Shown here piece by piece: positions 1 to 10,775 of a stretch of DNA of 64,000 bases. Position 1 is the first letter of the stretch. Each line of letters starts with the position of its first letter. The notes beneath the pieces were generated by a model. The model was not told where the DNA came from. It did not search any database and saw only the letters and a program-made list of their open reading frames with translations. Source of the DNA: Glebionis coronaria (lineage: Eukaryota; Streptophyta; Magnoliopsida; Asterales; Asteraceae); assembly GCA_025667525.1 (NCBI GenBank), contig CM046878.1, positions 577,076,868 to 577,140,867 of the forward strand, given 5' to 3'. A program made the translations under genes and the position numbers.

Positions 1-945
1 TCAGTAATCCAAACATAAGCTCAAAACATGAAAAGTAAATACTGAATGAAGGACTAAACAATGTCCAAACAGACAGAGTAATATATGAAGTGCACTAAGT
101 AAGAAGTCTGGATAGCTTCCATCCAAATGCACATACTCTCATAATCCTAAGAGCGTCCCGGTGTACCTGCCGTTAGAACATGAAAGAACTACGGCTGAGC
201 ATAACGCCCAGTGAACGATATAAAGCATGATAAGAATGTACTGAAATGAAACAGGTAACAAATACTGAAGTTATAAGTCTGATATGTAAAGTGCAGCGAA
301 AAACTGTGTATGTTCTGAAAAGGCTGATTAATAAAAGTAAAGCTGAATTATTATATGTTAAATCTGAAAACGTGCAATTACTGTATTTTAAATGCCAAGA
401 GCTTATATAGGTCATGTGTTGTAACAACGTCTGCATGAATACATAGAGGGGTGACCTCGTCATGCTGTAGAGGGGTGACCTCTAAATAATGTGTTGCGTG
501 GAGGGATCAACTCTAATGTGAAGGATGTAGAGCACACACCACATTCACTTGATAAGCTGTAAACTGATAACCTAGGATGCATCCATACGCCCCGCTGATA
601 ATACTAATAAATGGCCAAGGTGAAATAACGGGACGTTGCGAGAAATCACTCCCCCGTAGAGGAGTCACGACACCGGTGCCTCAAGTGTCATGGTTACAGT
701 ACCTCCGTAACTAGTACTAACTGGTCATGCATGTACATAAAGCTTAGGAAATTTAACATAATTATTAAGATGATTACTATAAAGTTCATAATGTATAATG
801 GGAAAACATTTGGCTACAGACGAGAAATCCTAATCATGCATAGTGGATTTGTTAGAATTAACATGTGAAAACCTACCATAATTAAAATGACTAGCATTAT
901 TAATTGATTTTAGTCCATCCCTGAGTAGTATTGATATAGGAATCA
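1..945. other. Non-coding, unassigned repeat-like DNA
   Basis: No credible gene is seen. A 13-bp direct repeat GAGGGGTGACCTC occurs at 446-458 and 470-482, with a degenerate third copy near 497. The texture resembles a retroelement LTR or untranslated region, but neither boundaries nor a partner repeat are visible in the window. Confidence 0.4.
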
Positions 946-1058
946 TTTTGGTATTAGGCTTGTAGTCCTTTTTTAGGGGCACATGCTCCTTAGAAACTTT
1001 GTATTTATGTCCTCCAGCTCAGCCTTTCCTCCCTGAGTAACGAGTTTGCTCACAACCC

Positions 1059-1184
1059 CTTGAATTCATTGCCTCCAAATCTTAAAACAAAGGCATCAGA
1101 CATGTATTTAGCATCTTCATATTGTTGAAAAGCAAGGATATGCTCTTTTGGTATTGCTAGCATAACAATACTTCTTGCCTTCAT
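1059..1184 (-). pseudogene. Copia gag fragment (degenerate)
   Basis: Read on the minus strand, about 42 codons without a stop give a peptide with AIPKEHILAF, then YEDAKYMSDA, then LRFGGNEF. Plant Copia gag proteins (UBN2/Retrotran_gag type) carry the same order, AIPxEHLxxF - DAKxxWxAIxxRFGGNE. The open stretch is short, and the flanking sequence (about 1,185-1,560, minus strand) holds only stop-riddled protein-like traces. It is a relic, not a gene. No LTR, protease or polymerase is attached. The family assignment rests on motif recognition alone. Confidence 0.55.
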
Positions 1185-2199
1185 ATCATTGCTTCTTTTC
1201 TTCAGGCAATACTTCTAGTGCTTTGTCATCTTTTGCAGTTACAACGGGTTTGGTATGAGTATTTATATGGGAAATTACTTCCTACATATCTTAGATGTAC
1301 ATTTCCACAAACTGAGTTAATCTAATCGTAAACATAGAACCTCCTTTTGTACAAGGAGGCCTTTACAAGATAAGATATGAATAAATTAGTTTAGACTAAT
1401 AAAAGATATTCACAATTTCTTCTAAGTACATCCAACACCTCTTTAGTCTTTATCTCCAAAGCATCACCAATATTTCTAACATCATTGAGATTCGTCTATA
1501 TCCAATATGGCCATAATTGATCAGACGCTGAGAACAATTAGTACGAAGATGATGATTCATATTTTTCTATTTCATAAGGTTTATTTGAAATGTTAACATG
1601 AAAACCCAATGTCACTTTTTGTTCTGTCAATCTTTAAGTCTCTTCTGCTTGGAACTTCTGATGTTTGTTCTACTACTTAATAAAATTATTTGTTTGATTT
1701 ATCATTCATAAGACTTTTAGCCTTATTGATAGGAATTTATTAGCTATTCTAAAATTACTTTTAACATTTTCTTTGAAATGTAAACTTGCAGGTGTATCAT
1801 GGTCTGACCCATTCATTGAACAATCAGGAGTTCCACCTCATGGAATTATGATCAAATCCCTTCTACAAAATTACACCTCAACGTATTGCTTACTTACCTA
1901 TTCACTTGAAAGAAAAAAAGATGAGGGCAATTAATGAGATGATTAATTGGGACTTCACAAGATGGTCAAGGTAGATTAGTTCCAAGCCATTTCACTTGAC
2001 TGTCACGGTATAGTAGTAGTCCAGTTCCTTCCTTCTTTACTAAGAAGTGGCGCATTTGGTAGAGTTTGGTTTAGAAATAGTATGTTTGGTAGAATTTGAT
2101 ACGTTATGCAGTACGATATTTGAATTCTTGTTTATTCATGAATATATAGTTACTTTTCGCTATTTGTGTATTATGCAAAATGACATCTTTTGTGTTTTT

Positions 2200-2629
2200 T
2201 TGTTTTAGAAAATGCAGTTTTTTAATGAAACCATTGCGGTTTACTTCGTTGCATATTTGTCACGATTTTACACCATTGCATATCCATTGCAATAGCTTAC
2301 CGTTGCAAAATTGACTCATATTTTATGTCGTTGCAATCTTGTACCAGTTTTTGTTCGTTGCAGTTTCCTTATTACTCTTGTTGTAGCAAACCCGTTGGAA
2401 AAACATTGGAATATGATCCGTTGCAAATATTGTTGCTAATTTATAACGATTTTTCTCCGTTGGAAAACCATTGCAACTTTATTTTCTCCGTTAAAAATCC
2501 GTTGCAATTTAATTTTCATGGAGCATTAATGCTACGGTAGGAATCTGTTGCAAATCCGTTGTAAATGACCATTTGCAACGGATTTGCAAGGGATTTCTAA
2601 CGTAACATTAGGCCAGTTGTGTTGTAGTG
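2200..2629. mobile_element. End of a CACTA-like DNA transposon
   Basis: The motif CCGTTGCAA and variants recur many times in direct and inverted orientation from about 2,240 to 2,590, as in the subterminal repeats of CACTA elements. The stretch ends in GTTGTAGTG at 2,629, whose complement begins CACTACAAC, the hallmark CACTA terminus. No matching opposite terminus is found, so the element is truncated or starts outside the window. No transposase is seen. Confidence 0.5.
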
Positions 2630-3641
2630 AGCAATCAAAAAAGGTATGGACATTCTTGAGTAACCTACATACCAAAACAACGGTTTCAACCGGTATAATA
2701 TGTTGGCGTAAAGGAGAGCCGTCTTTCTCGACACCATCATTATCGTGGACATGCTTTTGTTGTTTTTTCTTCTTATGACAAGTGATTGATATGTTGCAAC
2801 TTTCTTTTCTTGCCTTGAAACTACTTTTACAAAAGGTTCCATTTACATCAAAAGATCATCATGTTAACCTTTAAAACTAATTCCTAGAGGTTGCAACTCA
2901 TTTTTCATTACTAATGAGCTATCAATTTAAGACGCGTTTAACAAATGTAATTATCAGCTTATTATCATACTTATGTCAATTAAAAAAGGAATAAAAATTC
3001 GAGAATTTAGATTTGTTGTGTACTACAAATTCAACTCACTTAACAAATGTGATTATCGACTTACTAGCTTAATTCCGTCAATTAAAAAAGAAATAAAAAT
3101 TTTAACTTACATTAGTTGTATCACGGTGAAACTTGGATATTCGTATTTTATACAAGTTATAATTCCATACTACAATATAATGCTAATAACAATTTAAATG
3201 AGTCAAATACAACACAACAACTACATAAAGATGCCAACAGAAAAGTGGTAAAAAAAATTCTATATGTAACTATAATCAACCCAAATTTTAAATGTTAGCT
3301 GCAATAATGGGTTGACATTCAGACCTCATTAGATGTAGTAAACTAGCTAACTTAAGAGTGTTTAAAAGAGCTTTTATTTTATCCCACATAGACAAGAAAG
3401 AAATTTAAGAGCAATATATAACTTAGAGGGAGTAAATGCTTTACAATCGATTCATCATACGTTTTGATAGTTTTCTTCAAATCATATGGTAAATTATTTT
3501 TTTCATGGGAGAAAACTCGAGCCAACTTTTTATTGATTTCTCAAAATTGATCAAAAGTTGTAAACCTCCATCTTATGCCCTAAGTTTTGTGGCTTTTTTT
3601 ATTTAAATGTTAAGGGTAACAAACTGAAGACACGCCATGCA
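2630..3641. other. AT-rich non-coding stretch with a direct repeat
   Basis: No gene is supported. A roughly 70-bp imperfect direct repeat lies at about 2,938-3,011 and 3,040-3,109. Both copies begin TTAACAAATG and contain GTCAATTAAAAAA. A related start recurs near 10,027. The small open frames here are AT-rich and look accidental. Confidence 0.4.
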
Positions 3642-4347
3642 TATAATGAGGAGAGAATTGCAAAAATTGTCCTTAAAGTTTGGACAAATTGCAGAAGTCA
3701 TCCCAAACGTTACGAAAGCGCATAGATCATCCTTGGTTGGAAATTAAAGTGTAAATATCGTCCCTGACTTCCAACGCTGTTAACTATCTGTTAATTTCTA
3801 AAAAGGTGCTATGCACATATGGGTCTTATTAATGTTAAGTGACTGATACACCCTTTATGTTCTTTACTATTTTCCTTTTCACATGAATTTATATACAAAT
3901 ACTGTAGTATATTAAATTCATTTTAATAATATATGTTTTGAATTTAGTTTTTTAAATGAATTCTATGTCTTTATTTCACTCAAAAAATTTTTAGTTCTCT
4001 TTACATTTGTGAACTTATCCTATTTGAATATCATTGTGTGAACACGAATTATATTTTGTCCACATGGTGTTCATCCCCTTTCAAAAACCTTTGACCAGAT
4101 ATATCACAAGCTATCACCGATTCATACACAAAGTAAAACCACATCACATACATATACATAATCACATTCTTTAACGTCTCTCTCTTTCACACATCACATG
4201 CATTCATAATTTTAGACACAGATAAATCAAATTCAAAACACAAAGATCTGGAAATCAAAATTTAAACCAAACAACCACTTTGATAAAGATATGGAAACAT
4301 AAACATAAAAAAATAAATAAATAAAAACAAACCAAACATCACATGTC

Positions 4348-4483
4348 TAGATCTTCTAACAAGCGACAAGCAAAGATAAGGTAGATCCTCTGGCGCGCAA
4401 CAAGCAACAACAAGGTAGATCTTTCGACGAGTGTCAAGCAACGACAAGGTAGATCTTTCAACGAGCGACAAGCAACGACAAGG
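4348..4483. repeat. 34-bp tandem repeat, 4 units
   Basis: Units start at 4,348, 4,382, 4,416 and 4,450. Each begins TAGATC(C/T)T and ends in CAAGG or TAAGG. The array is inside the MULE body, to the left of the Copia. A minus-strand frame runs through it, but nothing marks it as a protein gene. Confidence 0.85.
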
Positions 4484-4795
4484 TTGATCTAGCGAATTAG
4501 CCACATATACATCATAACAGCTCACACACATCAAAATGATGTGACAATGACAATGAAGCGGCAGTGGTCATGGGTTCCATCAGCGGGAAAGATTGCTTGC
4601 CATGTAGATCATGGTGTTGGTGACCATGTTGAAAGAACAAGATAATATAATTAAGCCCAAACTAGGTGAAACACTACTTGTCATATAGTAAAACATCTTA
4701 GGAGCGTTCTTTAATTATCAGTTTATTCCAGTTTATTCCAATCAATGATTTAAAATTTAGAAGAACAAACCAATGGATATGGCAATGGTAGTCAG

Positions 4796-4921
4796 TGTTA
4801 GTCGATATTATTTATTATGTTTTTGGGCTTTATTTATTTTATATAGGCCTAGCTCACTTTTGTAGCTTATATATTGAAGACATGAGTTTTATGAGAAGGT
4901 AAGCAAATTACAAAATCAACT
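4796..4921 (+). repeat. Copia 5' LTR
   Basis: It starts TGTTAGTCGA and matches 8,955-9,080 with only a few differences. Its 3' edge is blurred (AAAATCAACT here against AAAATAAATA in the other LTR). The following bases match internal integrase sequence rather than a primer-binding site. Confidence 0.85.
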
Positions 4922-5444
4922 TGGAAAACATGTGAAGCTTCTGTTTGTTAGTTCAGATACTCGTGTGTCTTCTTGTTTTGATATTGTTCATTCTGATATC
5001 TGGACTTCTCCTGTTGTCAGTGCTGGTGGTTTTAAATATTATGTGTTGTTTCTTGATCACTTTTCTCACTACTTGTGGATCTACCCATTACGTCATAAAT
5101 CTGATGTGTTTCAAAAGTTTATGCATTTTCGGTCTTATGTCAAAAACCAATTTAAGTGTGAAATTAAAGCTTTCCAATGTGACCACGGTGGTGAGTTTGA
5201 TAACACTAACCTTCTTCACCTTTTTGAGAAAAATGGAATTCAGTTTCGTTTTTCTTGTCCCCGAACCTCTCAACAAAACGGGAAATCAGAGCGTATGATT
5301 AGAACTATTAACAATGTCATACGTACACTGCTTTTTCAAGCCTTGATTCACCTCATAAATGAGCTCCTCGAGCCACACCGTACATTTTTTTGGGTTATCC
5401 CGCCTACCATCGTGGATACCGTTGCCTTGACCTTTCCACAATTA
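4917..5444 (+). pseudogene. Duplicated Copia integrase fragment next to the 5' LTR
   Basis: This segment repeats 6,314-6,736 and then 6,890-6,987, with the intervening 153 bp absent. In one frame it encodes the integrase catalytic core: a DIWTSPVV start, an HYLWIYPL strand, CDHGGEFDN around the second Asp, and QQNGKSERM with the catalytic Glu. It keeps 5 bp near 4,953 that the downstream copy has lost, so its frame is open where the other is broken. The copies carry complementary lesions. The left edge is at CAAC, shared with the LTR end, which suggests a microhomology-mediated join. Confidence 0.85.
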
Positions 5445-5690
5445 AAAAACCCCTCTTTTTCCCTTCTATAAATTAAAAAAAAGTTTCGGATATCCGCTGA
5501 GTTTTTGTTTGATATATCAATTGCCTTCAATCGATTGGTTAAAGAACTGAGTGGTTGTATTAATGTCAATTTAATGGGCAGCCATTGTTGACTTTTGATT
5601 TGGGTATATATGCATATTGTTCTTTTCGATTAATTATAAAAGAGCTATTTAGTTTGTTTCAATTCTGCATAGTGACGATGGTTCTTTCAA
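5445..5690 (+). other. Non-retroelement segment inside the Copia
   Basis: This sequence fits neither the upstream integrase copy nor the downstream protease. A pyrimidine-rich and A-rich stretch ends in AAAG near 5,483. An open reading stretch of about 35 codons (5,484-5,590) follows, with fairly balanced composition (FRISAEFLFDIS near its start), ending in TGA. It could be a captured host exon with the end of an intron, but the peptide is not recognised. Confidence 0.35.
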
Positions 5691-5779
5691 GTATTATTAA
5701 TTACAATGGTGTGACTGGTATGTCACGGTTGATAAGAAAGGGCAACATGAGAACACAACTAAGACATCAGAATTTACCT

Positions 5780-6350
5780 AATGTGTTTGCTACGATGACA
5801 GAAGATTCATTATGGAATATGGATACGGGTGCGTCTTCTCATCTAAACTCTCAACCAAGTAATTTAAGTACTTTCTATAACAACTGTTTATATCCATCTG
5901 TACGTGTAGGTGACGGAAAAACTATTCCCGTCACCAACACTGGCCATAGCATTCTACCCACCCTTAGTCGTCCTTTGTATATTCATAATGTACTTGTCAC
6001 TCTGAACATAATTAAAAATCTTATCTCTGTGCGTCAATTTACCAAGGATAACAAATGTACTGTTGAGTTTGATGAATTTGGTTTCTCTGTAAAGAATTTC
6101 TTAACTCGTCATATCCTCCTTAGATGTGACAGTTCAGGAGACCTATACCCAGTTACCAAAGCATATCCTATACCTAGTGCTTTGATTTCTATCAGTCATG
6201 CTACGTGGCACCAACGTCTCGGACACCCCGGTGCGAAAGTGCTACGATCTCTTATTACTCGTAAGTCCATTTCATGTAATAAAGAGAAGCCTTCACATAT
6301 TTGTCATGCTTGCCAACTTGGAAAACATGTGAAGCTTCCGTTTGTTAGTT
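5780..6350 (+). pseudogene. Copia protease and GAG-pre-integrase region
   Basis: The frame is open from about 5,585, but retroviral-type sequence starts near 5,780. WNMDTGASSH carries the aspartic protease signature DTGAS. WHQRLGHPG and HICHACQLGKHVKLPF then give the GAG-pre-integrase domain with its His/Cys zinc-binding pattern. In the family this polyprotein would process itself and begin the integrase. Gag upstream is gone, and the frame leaves the integrase at about 6,345, where the sequence has 5 bp fewer than the duplicate at 4,953. Confidence 0.88.
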
Positions 6351-6990
6351 ACTCGTGTGTCTTCTTGTTTTGATATTGTTTATTCTGATATCTGGACTTC
6401 TCCTGTTGTCAGTGCTGGTGGTTTTAAATATTATGTGTTGTTTCTTGATCACTTTTCTCACTACTTGTGGATCTACCCATTACGTCATAAATCTGATGTG
6501 TTTCAAAAGTTTATGCATTTTCGGTCTTATGTCAAAAACCAATTTAAGTGTGAAATTAAAGCTTTCCATTGTGACCACGGTGGTGAGTTTGATAACACCA
6601 ACCTTCTTCACCTTTTTGAGAAAAATAGAATTCAGTTTCGTTTTTCTTGTCCCCGAACCTCTCAACAAAACGGGAAATCCGAGCGTATGATTAGAACTAT
6701 TAACAATGTCATACGTACACTGCTTTTTCAAGCCTACCTTTTGGGTTGAGGCTCTTCATATGGTCGTCTACCTTATCAACCTTTTTCCATCAACCACAAT
6801 TAACAACGACATACCATGGACAAAATTATTTCATAAGGACCCTGATTATACTCGTCTTCGCATATTTGGATGTTTATATTACCCACACCTTGATTCACCT
6901 CATAAATTAGCCCCTCGAGCCGCACCGTGCATTTTTTTTGGGTTATCCCGCCTACCATCATGGATACCGTTGCCTTGACCTTTCCACAAA
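6314..6990 (+). pseudogene. Copia integrase (frameshifted)
   Basis: It continues the protease frame after a 5-bp loss near 6,345. It carries DIWTSPVVS, CDHGGEFDN and SQQNGKSERM (the D, D and E catalytic positions). A further shift occurs near 6,740. The following frame holds the usual Copia post-integrase stretch (VEALHMVVYLINLFPS, then RIFGCLYYP). The chain is in at least three frames, so no integrase could be made. Confidence 0.88.
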
Positions 6991-7337
6991 CAAAATCATA
7001 GTTTCTCGACACGTGACATTTGACGAAACCCAATTCCCTTATGGCTCTATTTCTGATGTCACCCCCACTCCCTCTTATGATTTTCTTAACTTGTCTCCTC
7101 TTACACGTACTTTAATCCATACCACATATTCTCCCACAAATCAACCCCGCCAAGAACCGATTCCAACCACACACGAACCAACACCTTCTAGCCCGTCTTC
7201 TCACCAACCAAAACCTAACACAAAACCTAACTCCAACACCTACGACGCAACACCAAAAACCAGTTACTATAGACCATTCCCCTACACTTACCGGCCAATC
7301 TACATCGGCCCAACACCCTCCCATTCGAACTCACCCA
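6938..7337 (+). pseudogene. Copia linker between integrase and reverse transcriptase
   Basis: An open, Pro/Thr/Ser-rich frame contains ITHTT-like and repeated Pro motifs and begins with the RHVTFDETQFPY signature that typically follows the Copia integrase C-terminus. It ends about 30 bp into the next frame, which carries the polymerase, so another frameshift separates the two. Confidence 0.75.
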
Positions 7338-8150
7338 ATGGTTACACGTGCTCAGGTTGGTATCGTTAAGCCTAATCCTCGTTTTAATTTCCATACATCT
7401 CATATATCTCCTCTTCCTAAGTCTCCTTTTATTGCTTTGTTTGATCCTAATTGGCGTGCTGCTATGTATGATGAATATAATGCTTTAGTTAAAAATAGTA
7501 CTTGGATGTTGGTTCCAAAACCACTTAATGCTAATGTGGTTTGGTCTATGTGGTTATTTAAACATAAGTATTACGCAGATGGGTCTTTGAGTAGGTACAA
7601 GGCTCGGCTTGTTGCCAATGGGCGTACTCAGCAGGTTGGTATTGATTGTGATGACACATTTAGTCGGGTTGTTAAACCGGCTACCATTCGGATTGTTCTT
7701 AGCCTTGCTTTGTCTCGTGGATGGCCTGTTCATCAACTTGATGTTAAGAACGCCTTTCTTAATGGTGATCTTTTGGAGACAGTTTATATGTATCAGCCGC
7801 CAGGGTTTGTGGATTCTCGTTTTCCGCATCATGTTTGTCAGTTACAACGTTCGTTATATGGTTTGAAGCAGGCACCTCGTGCTTGGTTTCAACGGTTTGC
7901 TAGTTATGCTTTACGAGTTGGCTTCTCCTCTAGTAGATGTGATTCTTCTCTGTTTATTTATAGTCAAGGTACCGAGGTTGCATACTTATTGATATATGTT
8001 GATGATATAGTATTGACCGCATCTTCTACAGCTTTACTTCAGCGCATTATTTCATCTTTGCATTAGGAGTTTGAGATGACAAATTTGGGAGCCCTTAACT
8101 ATTTTTTGGGGATTTCGGTTACTCGTGATTCTACAGGTATGTTCCTCTCA
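7338..8150 (+). pseudogene. Copia reverse transcriptase (RVT_2) with stop and frameshift
   Basis: An RVT_2 domain is clear: W-x-x-A-M-x-x-E-Y-N-A-L near the start, RYKARLVA, QLDVKNAFLNGDL (first catalytic Asp), LYGLKQAPRAWF, and the catalytic YVDD box in LLIYVDDIVLTA. The frame stops at TAG 8,064-8,066, where the family normally has a sense codon, then continues in frame with MTNLGALNYFLGI until TAA near 8,148. Sequence at 8,155-8,230 has lost bases before the RNase H part. It would synthesise cDNA in an intact relative but is non-functional here. Confidence 0.92.
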
Positions 8151-8159
8151 TAAATGAAA

Positions 8160-8960
8160 AAATGCTATGGAGCTTTTTGAGCGAGCACACATGCTTTCTT
8201 GTAATCCTCTCGGACCCCTGTTGATACGGAATCTAAGCTTGGTCCAGACGGGGATCCTGTTTTAGATCCTACTTTATATCGGAGCTTGGCAGGTGGTTTG
8301 CAGTATCTTACATTTACTCGTCCTGATATCTCTTATGCAGTTCAACAGATTTGTCTTTATATGCATGACCCTCAAGAGCCTCACTTAGCGGCTCTCAAGC
8401 GCCTTCTTCGGTATGTTCGTGGTACTCTACACTTGGGCCTACAATTTTTTGCTTCTTCTAATGGTTCACTTATTGCATATTCTGATGCTGATTGGACGGG
8501 TTGTCCCGCTACTCGACGATCTACTTCTGGTTATTGTGTATTTTTGGGCGATAATCTTCTTTTTTGGTCTTCTAAGCGTCAACATACGATATCTAGGTCG
8601 AGTGCGGAGGCTGAATACCGAGGTGTTGCCAATGTTGTAGCTGAGACTGCTTGGATTCTTAATCTACTTCGTGAACTACATTCCCCTTTATTGTCGGCCA
8701 CTCTAGTATATTGTGATAACGTCGGTGCCATTTATTTGTCAACTAATCCTGTGCAGCATCAAAGGACAAAGCATATAGAGATTGATATTCATTTTGTCCG
8801 TGACATGGTTACTAAGGGTCAGGTCCGTGTTCTTCATGTGCCATCGCGCTATCAGTATGCCGATATCTTCACTAAGGGATTGCCTTCTGCTTTGTTTGAG
8901 GAATTTCGTACCAGTTTGAGTGTTCGTTCCTCTCTCGCTCCAACTGCGGGGGAGTGTTAG
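8160..8960 (+). pseudogene. Copia RNase H region
   Basis: The frame is open from about 8,286. It carries the SLAGGLQYLTFTRPDIS motif at the polymerase/RNase H junction, then SDADWTGC (first Asp of RNase H), SRSSAEAEYR (catalytic Glu), the CDNVGAIYLS Asp, and the typical C-terminal HIEIDIHFVRDMV and ADIFTKGLP. The stop lies in the purine tract directly before the 3' LTR, as usual for Copia. The part before 8,286 is frameshifted, so this is a piece of a broken polyprotein. Confidence 0.9.
8943..8954 (+). promoter_or_regulatory. Polypurine tract of the Copia
   Basis: CTGCGGGGGAG directly abuts the TG of the 3' LTR at 8,955. In this family the tract primes plus-strand DNA synthesis. Confidence 0.85.
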
Positions 8961-9080
8961 TCGATATTATTTATTATGTTTTTGGCCTTTATTTATTTTA
9001 TATAGGCCTAGCCCACCTTTGTAGCTTATATATTGAAGACATGAGTTTTATGAGAAGGTAAGCAAATTACAAAATAAATA
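8955..9080 (+). repeat. Copia 3' LTR
   Basis: It matches 4,796-4,921. GTCAG, the target duplication, follows at 9,081-9,085. Confidence 0.85.
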
Positions 9081-9369
9081 GTCAGAAGTTGAAGTTTTTG
9101 TTGGGATTAAAAAAGTATGTGGGTGGGTTTATTACAAACGGTGATGGGGTATTAAAGTAGATGAGATTGTAAAGATACTAAAAGGTCCTCGTGTGTGAGA
9201 CACATGAGTACAGGAATTAACAGATAGTTAACGGCGTTGGAAGCCCGGGACGATATTCGCACTTTAGTTTCCAAACAAGGACGATCTATGCACTTTCGTA
9301 ACCTTTGGGATGATTTCTGCAATTTGCTCAAACGTTAGGGACGATTTTTACAATTCCCTCTATAATGAG

Positions 9370-10176
9370 ATACAAACGTAATTTTGCAGTTTATTCGCTA
9401 ATTTGAGCTCGAATTAGTTCACTATACACGGTGAAGACGTACTATTAGTTATAGGTTATTTTTATATGATCGAAAAATGTGACATAACTAGCCAATATAT
9501 CAGGATCCCATGGTGCAATCTCATCGTAATAAAACTGAAAATAATGTAGATTTATGAAACCCAACCAACAACTGTCGAACATGCATCAGTTGCATACTTG
9601 CATTCGTGAATGGAGGTGGTAACATGCTATCTTACATGATTAATATTGTCACACAAGAGGTGATCAAATGGGCTGCCAGTAAACTTATTCGTTCCAGTAT
9701 AAGCGAATGGCAAGTCACAACTTCCTTTTACCCAGGTCTGAATTTCCTTTTACCCAAAAATATGACGTTAAAGTAATACGAATCAAAGAACAATGTATAT
9801 TTGGTGCAGTGGAGCAACACGCTTGTAAAGACGCCCCTATTTGATCCTTAACGGGAATTGGAGCGGGTTTGAGGGATCATCTCGCCCCAATGAAGCGCCT
9901 CGGTAAAATCGCATTAGAGATTGGGGCAGGTCTAGAATGCTATTTCTTATTGGGTTTGACTGTTTGAGGATGGAGGTGGCCGCCCTGCTCCAAAGCCGCC
10001 CCATTACCATTTCTATTTAAGACTCATTTAACAAATATGATTACCGACTTATTAGCTTAAATTCTGTCAAAACAATTCTTTTGTTGAGAAAAACTAGTTG
10101 TAGCACATGAACCAACACGTGAGAAAAGTTTGTTTCTTTTAAGCACGTGGGAGTTTAAAACACAAAACAAAACATA
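9370..10176. other. Non-coding DNA, no gene seen
   Basis: No convincing open frame. About 9,830-10,010 is G-rich with recurring GGGGC and GGAGCGGGT-type motifs that resemble subterminal repeats of an old DNA element, but no ends are identifiable. Confidence 0.4.
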
Positions 10177-10184
10177 GTACATAT

Positions 10185-10646
10185 CAAGGTTGTCAAGATC
10201 CCGATCTTGATCTTAGGATCTTACGATTTTACGATACGGTAAAGCAAAAACGATCCGGATCTTACGTAGGATCTTAAGGTGCTTAAGATCTTATAGAATC
10301 CCGATCTTGATCATAAGATCTTAGGATCTACTATGATCCTATCTTACTTTTCTCGTGCGACAAAATAAGAAACTACAAATTTATAATTTCTATTTTGTAT
10401 AATCTAAAAAACAACGTATAAATCTTCTTATTCATTTTATAATTATTATTTAGGACCACATTTTCATAAAATATTCGTATAATTTTATGTTTATGATATA
10501 TATTAATTTGTAAATTTGTAAAATAATGCAAAGACTACTAAAAAATTACATTATAATATGATCTTACGATCCCGATCCTACTTTACGATCTCGATCTTGC
10601 AAAGACGAAAACGATTATAGGTAAGATCCCGATCTTGAGAACCTTG
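10185..10646. mobile_element. hAT-type MITE (462 bp)
   Basis: Inverted termini CAAGGTTGTCAAGATC and CAAGGTTCTCAAGATC are flanked by the perfect 8-bp target duplication GTACATAT (10,177-10,184 and 10,647-10,654). An 8-bp duplication indicates the hAT superfamily. Subterminal regions are packed with GATCTTA and GATCCCGATCTT motifs on both strands. The centre is AT-rich, and no protein is encoded. Confidence 0.85.
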
Positions 10647-10775
10647 GTACATATGTTTTGACCTTTTCACTTTAACTACTCGCCTTAATATATAATACGT
10701 GTCTGAGGCATTTCAAACGAAAATCAAAAACACATAGTTCATATATAAAATGGTTGGGTTGGATTAGAGGGCGTA

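Larger units (their letters stand above)
4796..9080 (+). mobile_element. Copia LTR retrotransposon, rearranged and inactive
   Basis: Short LTRs of about 123-126 bp (4,796-4,921 and 8,955-9,080) begin TGTTAGTCGATATTA. The 5-bp target duplication GTCAG is at 4,791-4,795 and 9,081-9,085. A purine tract GCGGGGGAG directly precedes the 3' LTR. The order protease - GAG-pre-integrase - integrase - reverse transcriptase - RNase H is Copia. Gag and the usual primer-binding site TGGTATCAGAG are missing. A second copy of part of integrase sits directly after the 5' LTR, followed by about 250 bp of foreign sequence. Several frameshifts and stops make it dead. The LTRs are nearly identical, so insertion or conversion was fairly recent. 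Confidence 0.9.
3651..9360. mobile_element. Mutator-like (MULE) DNA transposon with nested Copia
   Basis: Inverted repeats of about 147 bp lie at 3,651-3,797 and 9,213-9,360, beginning GAGAGAATTGCAAAAAT and GAGGGAATTGTAAAAAT. A perfect 9-bp target duplication, TATAATGAG, flanks them at 3,642-3,650 and 9,361-9,369. Long TIRs plus a 9-bp duplication are diagnostic of the Mutator superfamily. Without the Copia inserted at 4,796-9,080 the element is about 1.4 kb. It encodes no transposase (no MULE or SWIM domain), so it is non-autonomous. The interior from about 3,800 to 4,790 is non-coding apart from a 34-bp tandem repeat. Confidence 0.88.

Noticed and set aside
4262..4534. A 90-codon minus frame in the MULE body
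   Set aside because: It runs through the 34-bp tandem repeat, which produces the repeated peptide, and nothing else supports it as a captured gene.
7900..8066. YVDD box considered as an endogenous pararetrovirus polymerase
   Set aside because: Neighbouring motifs (QLDVKNAFLNGDL, GLKQAPRAW), the integrase upstream of the polymerase, and short LTRs with a 5-bp duplication identify Copia.
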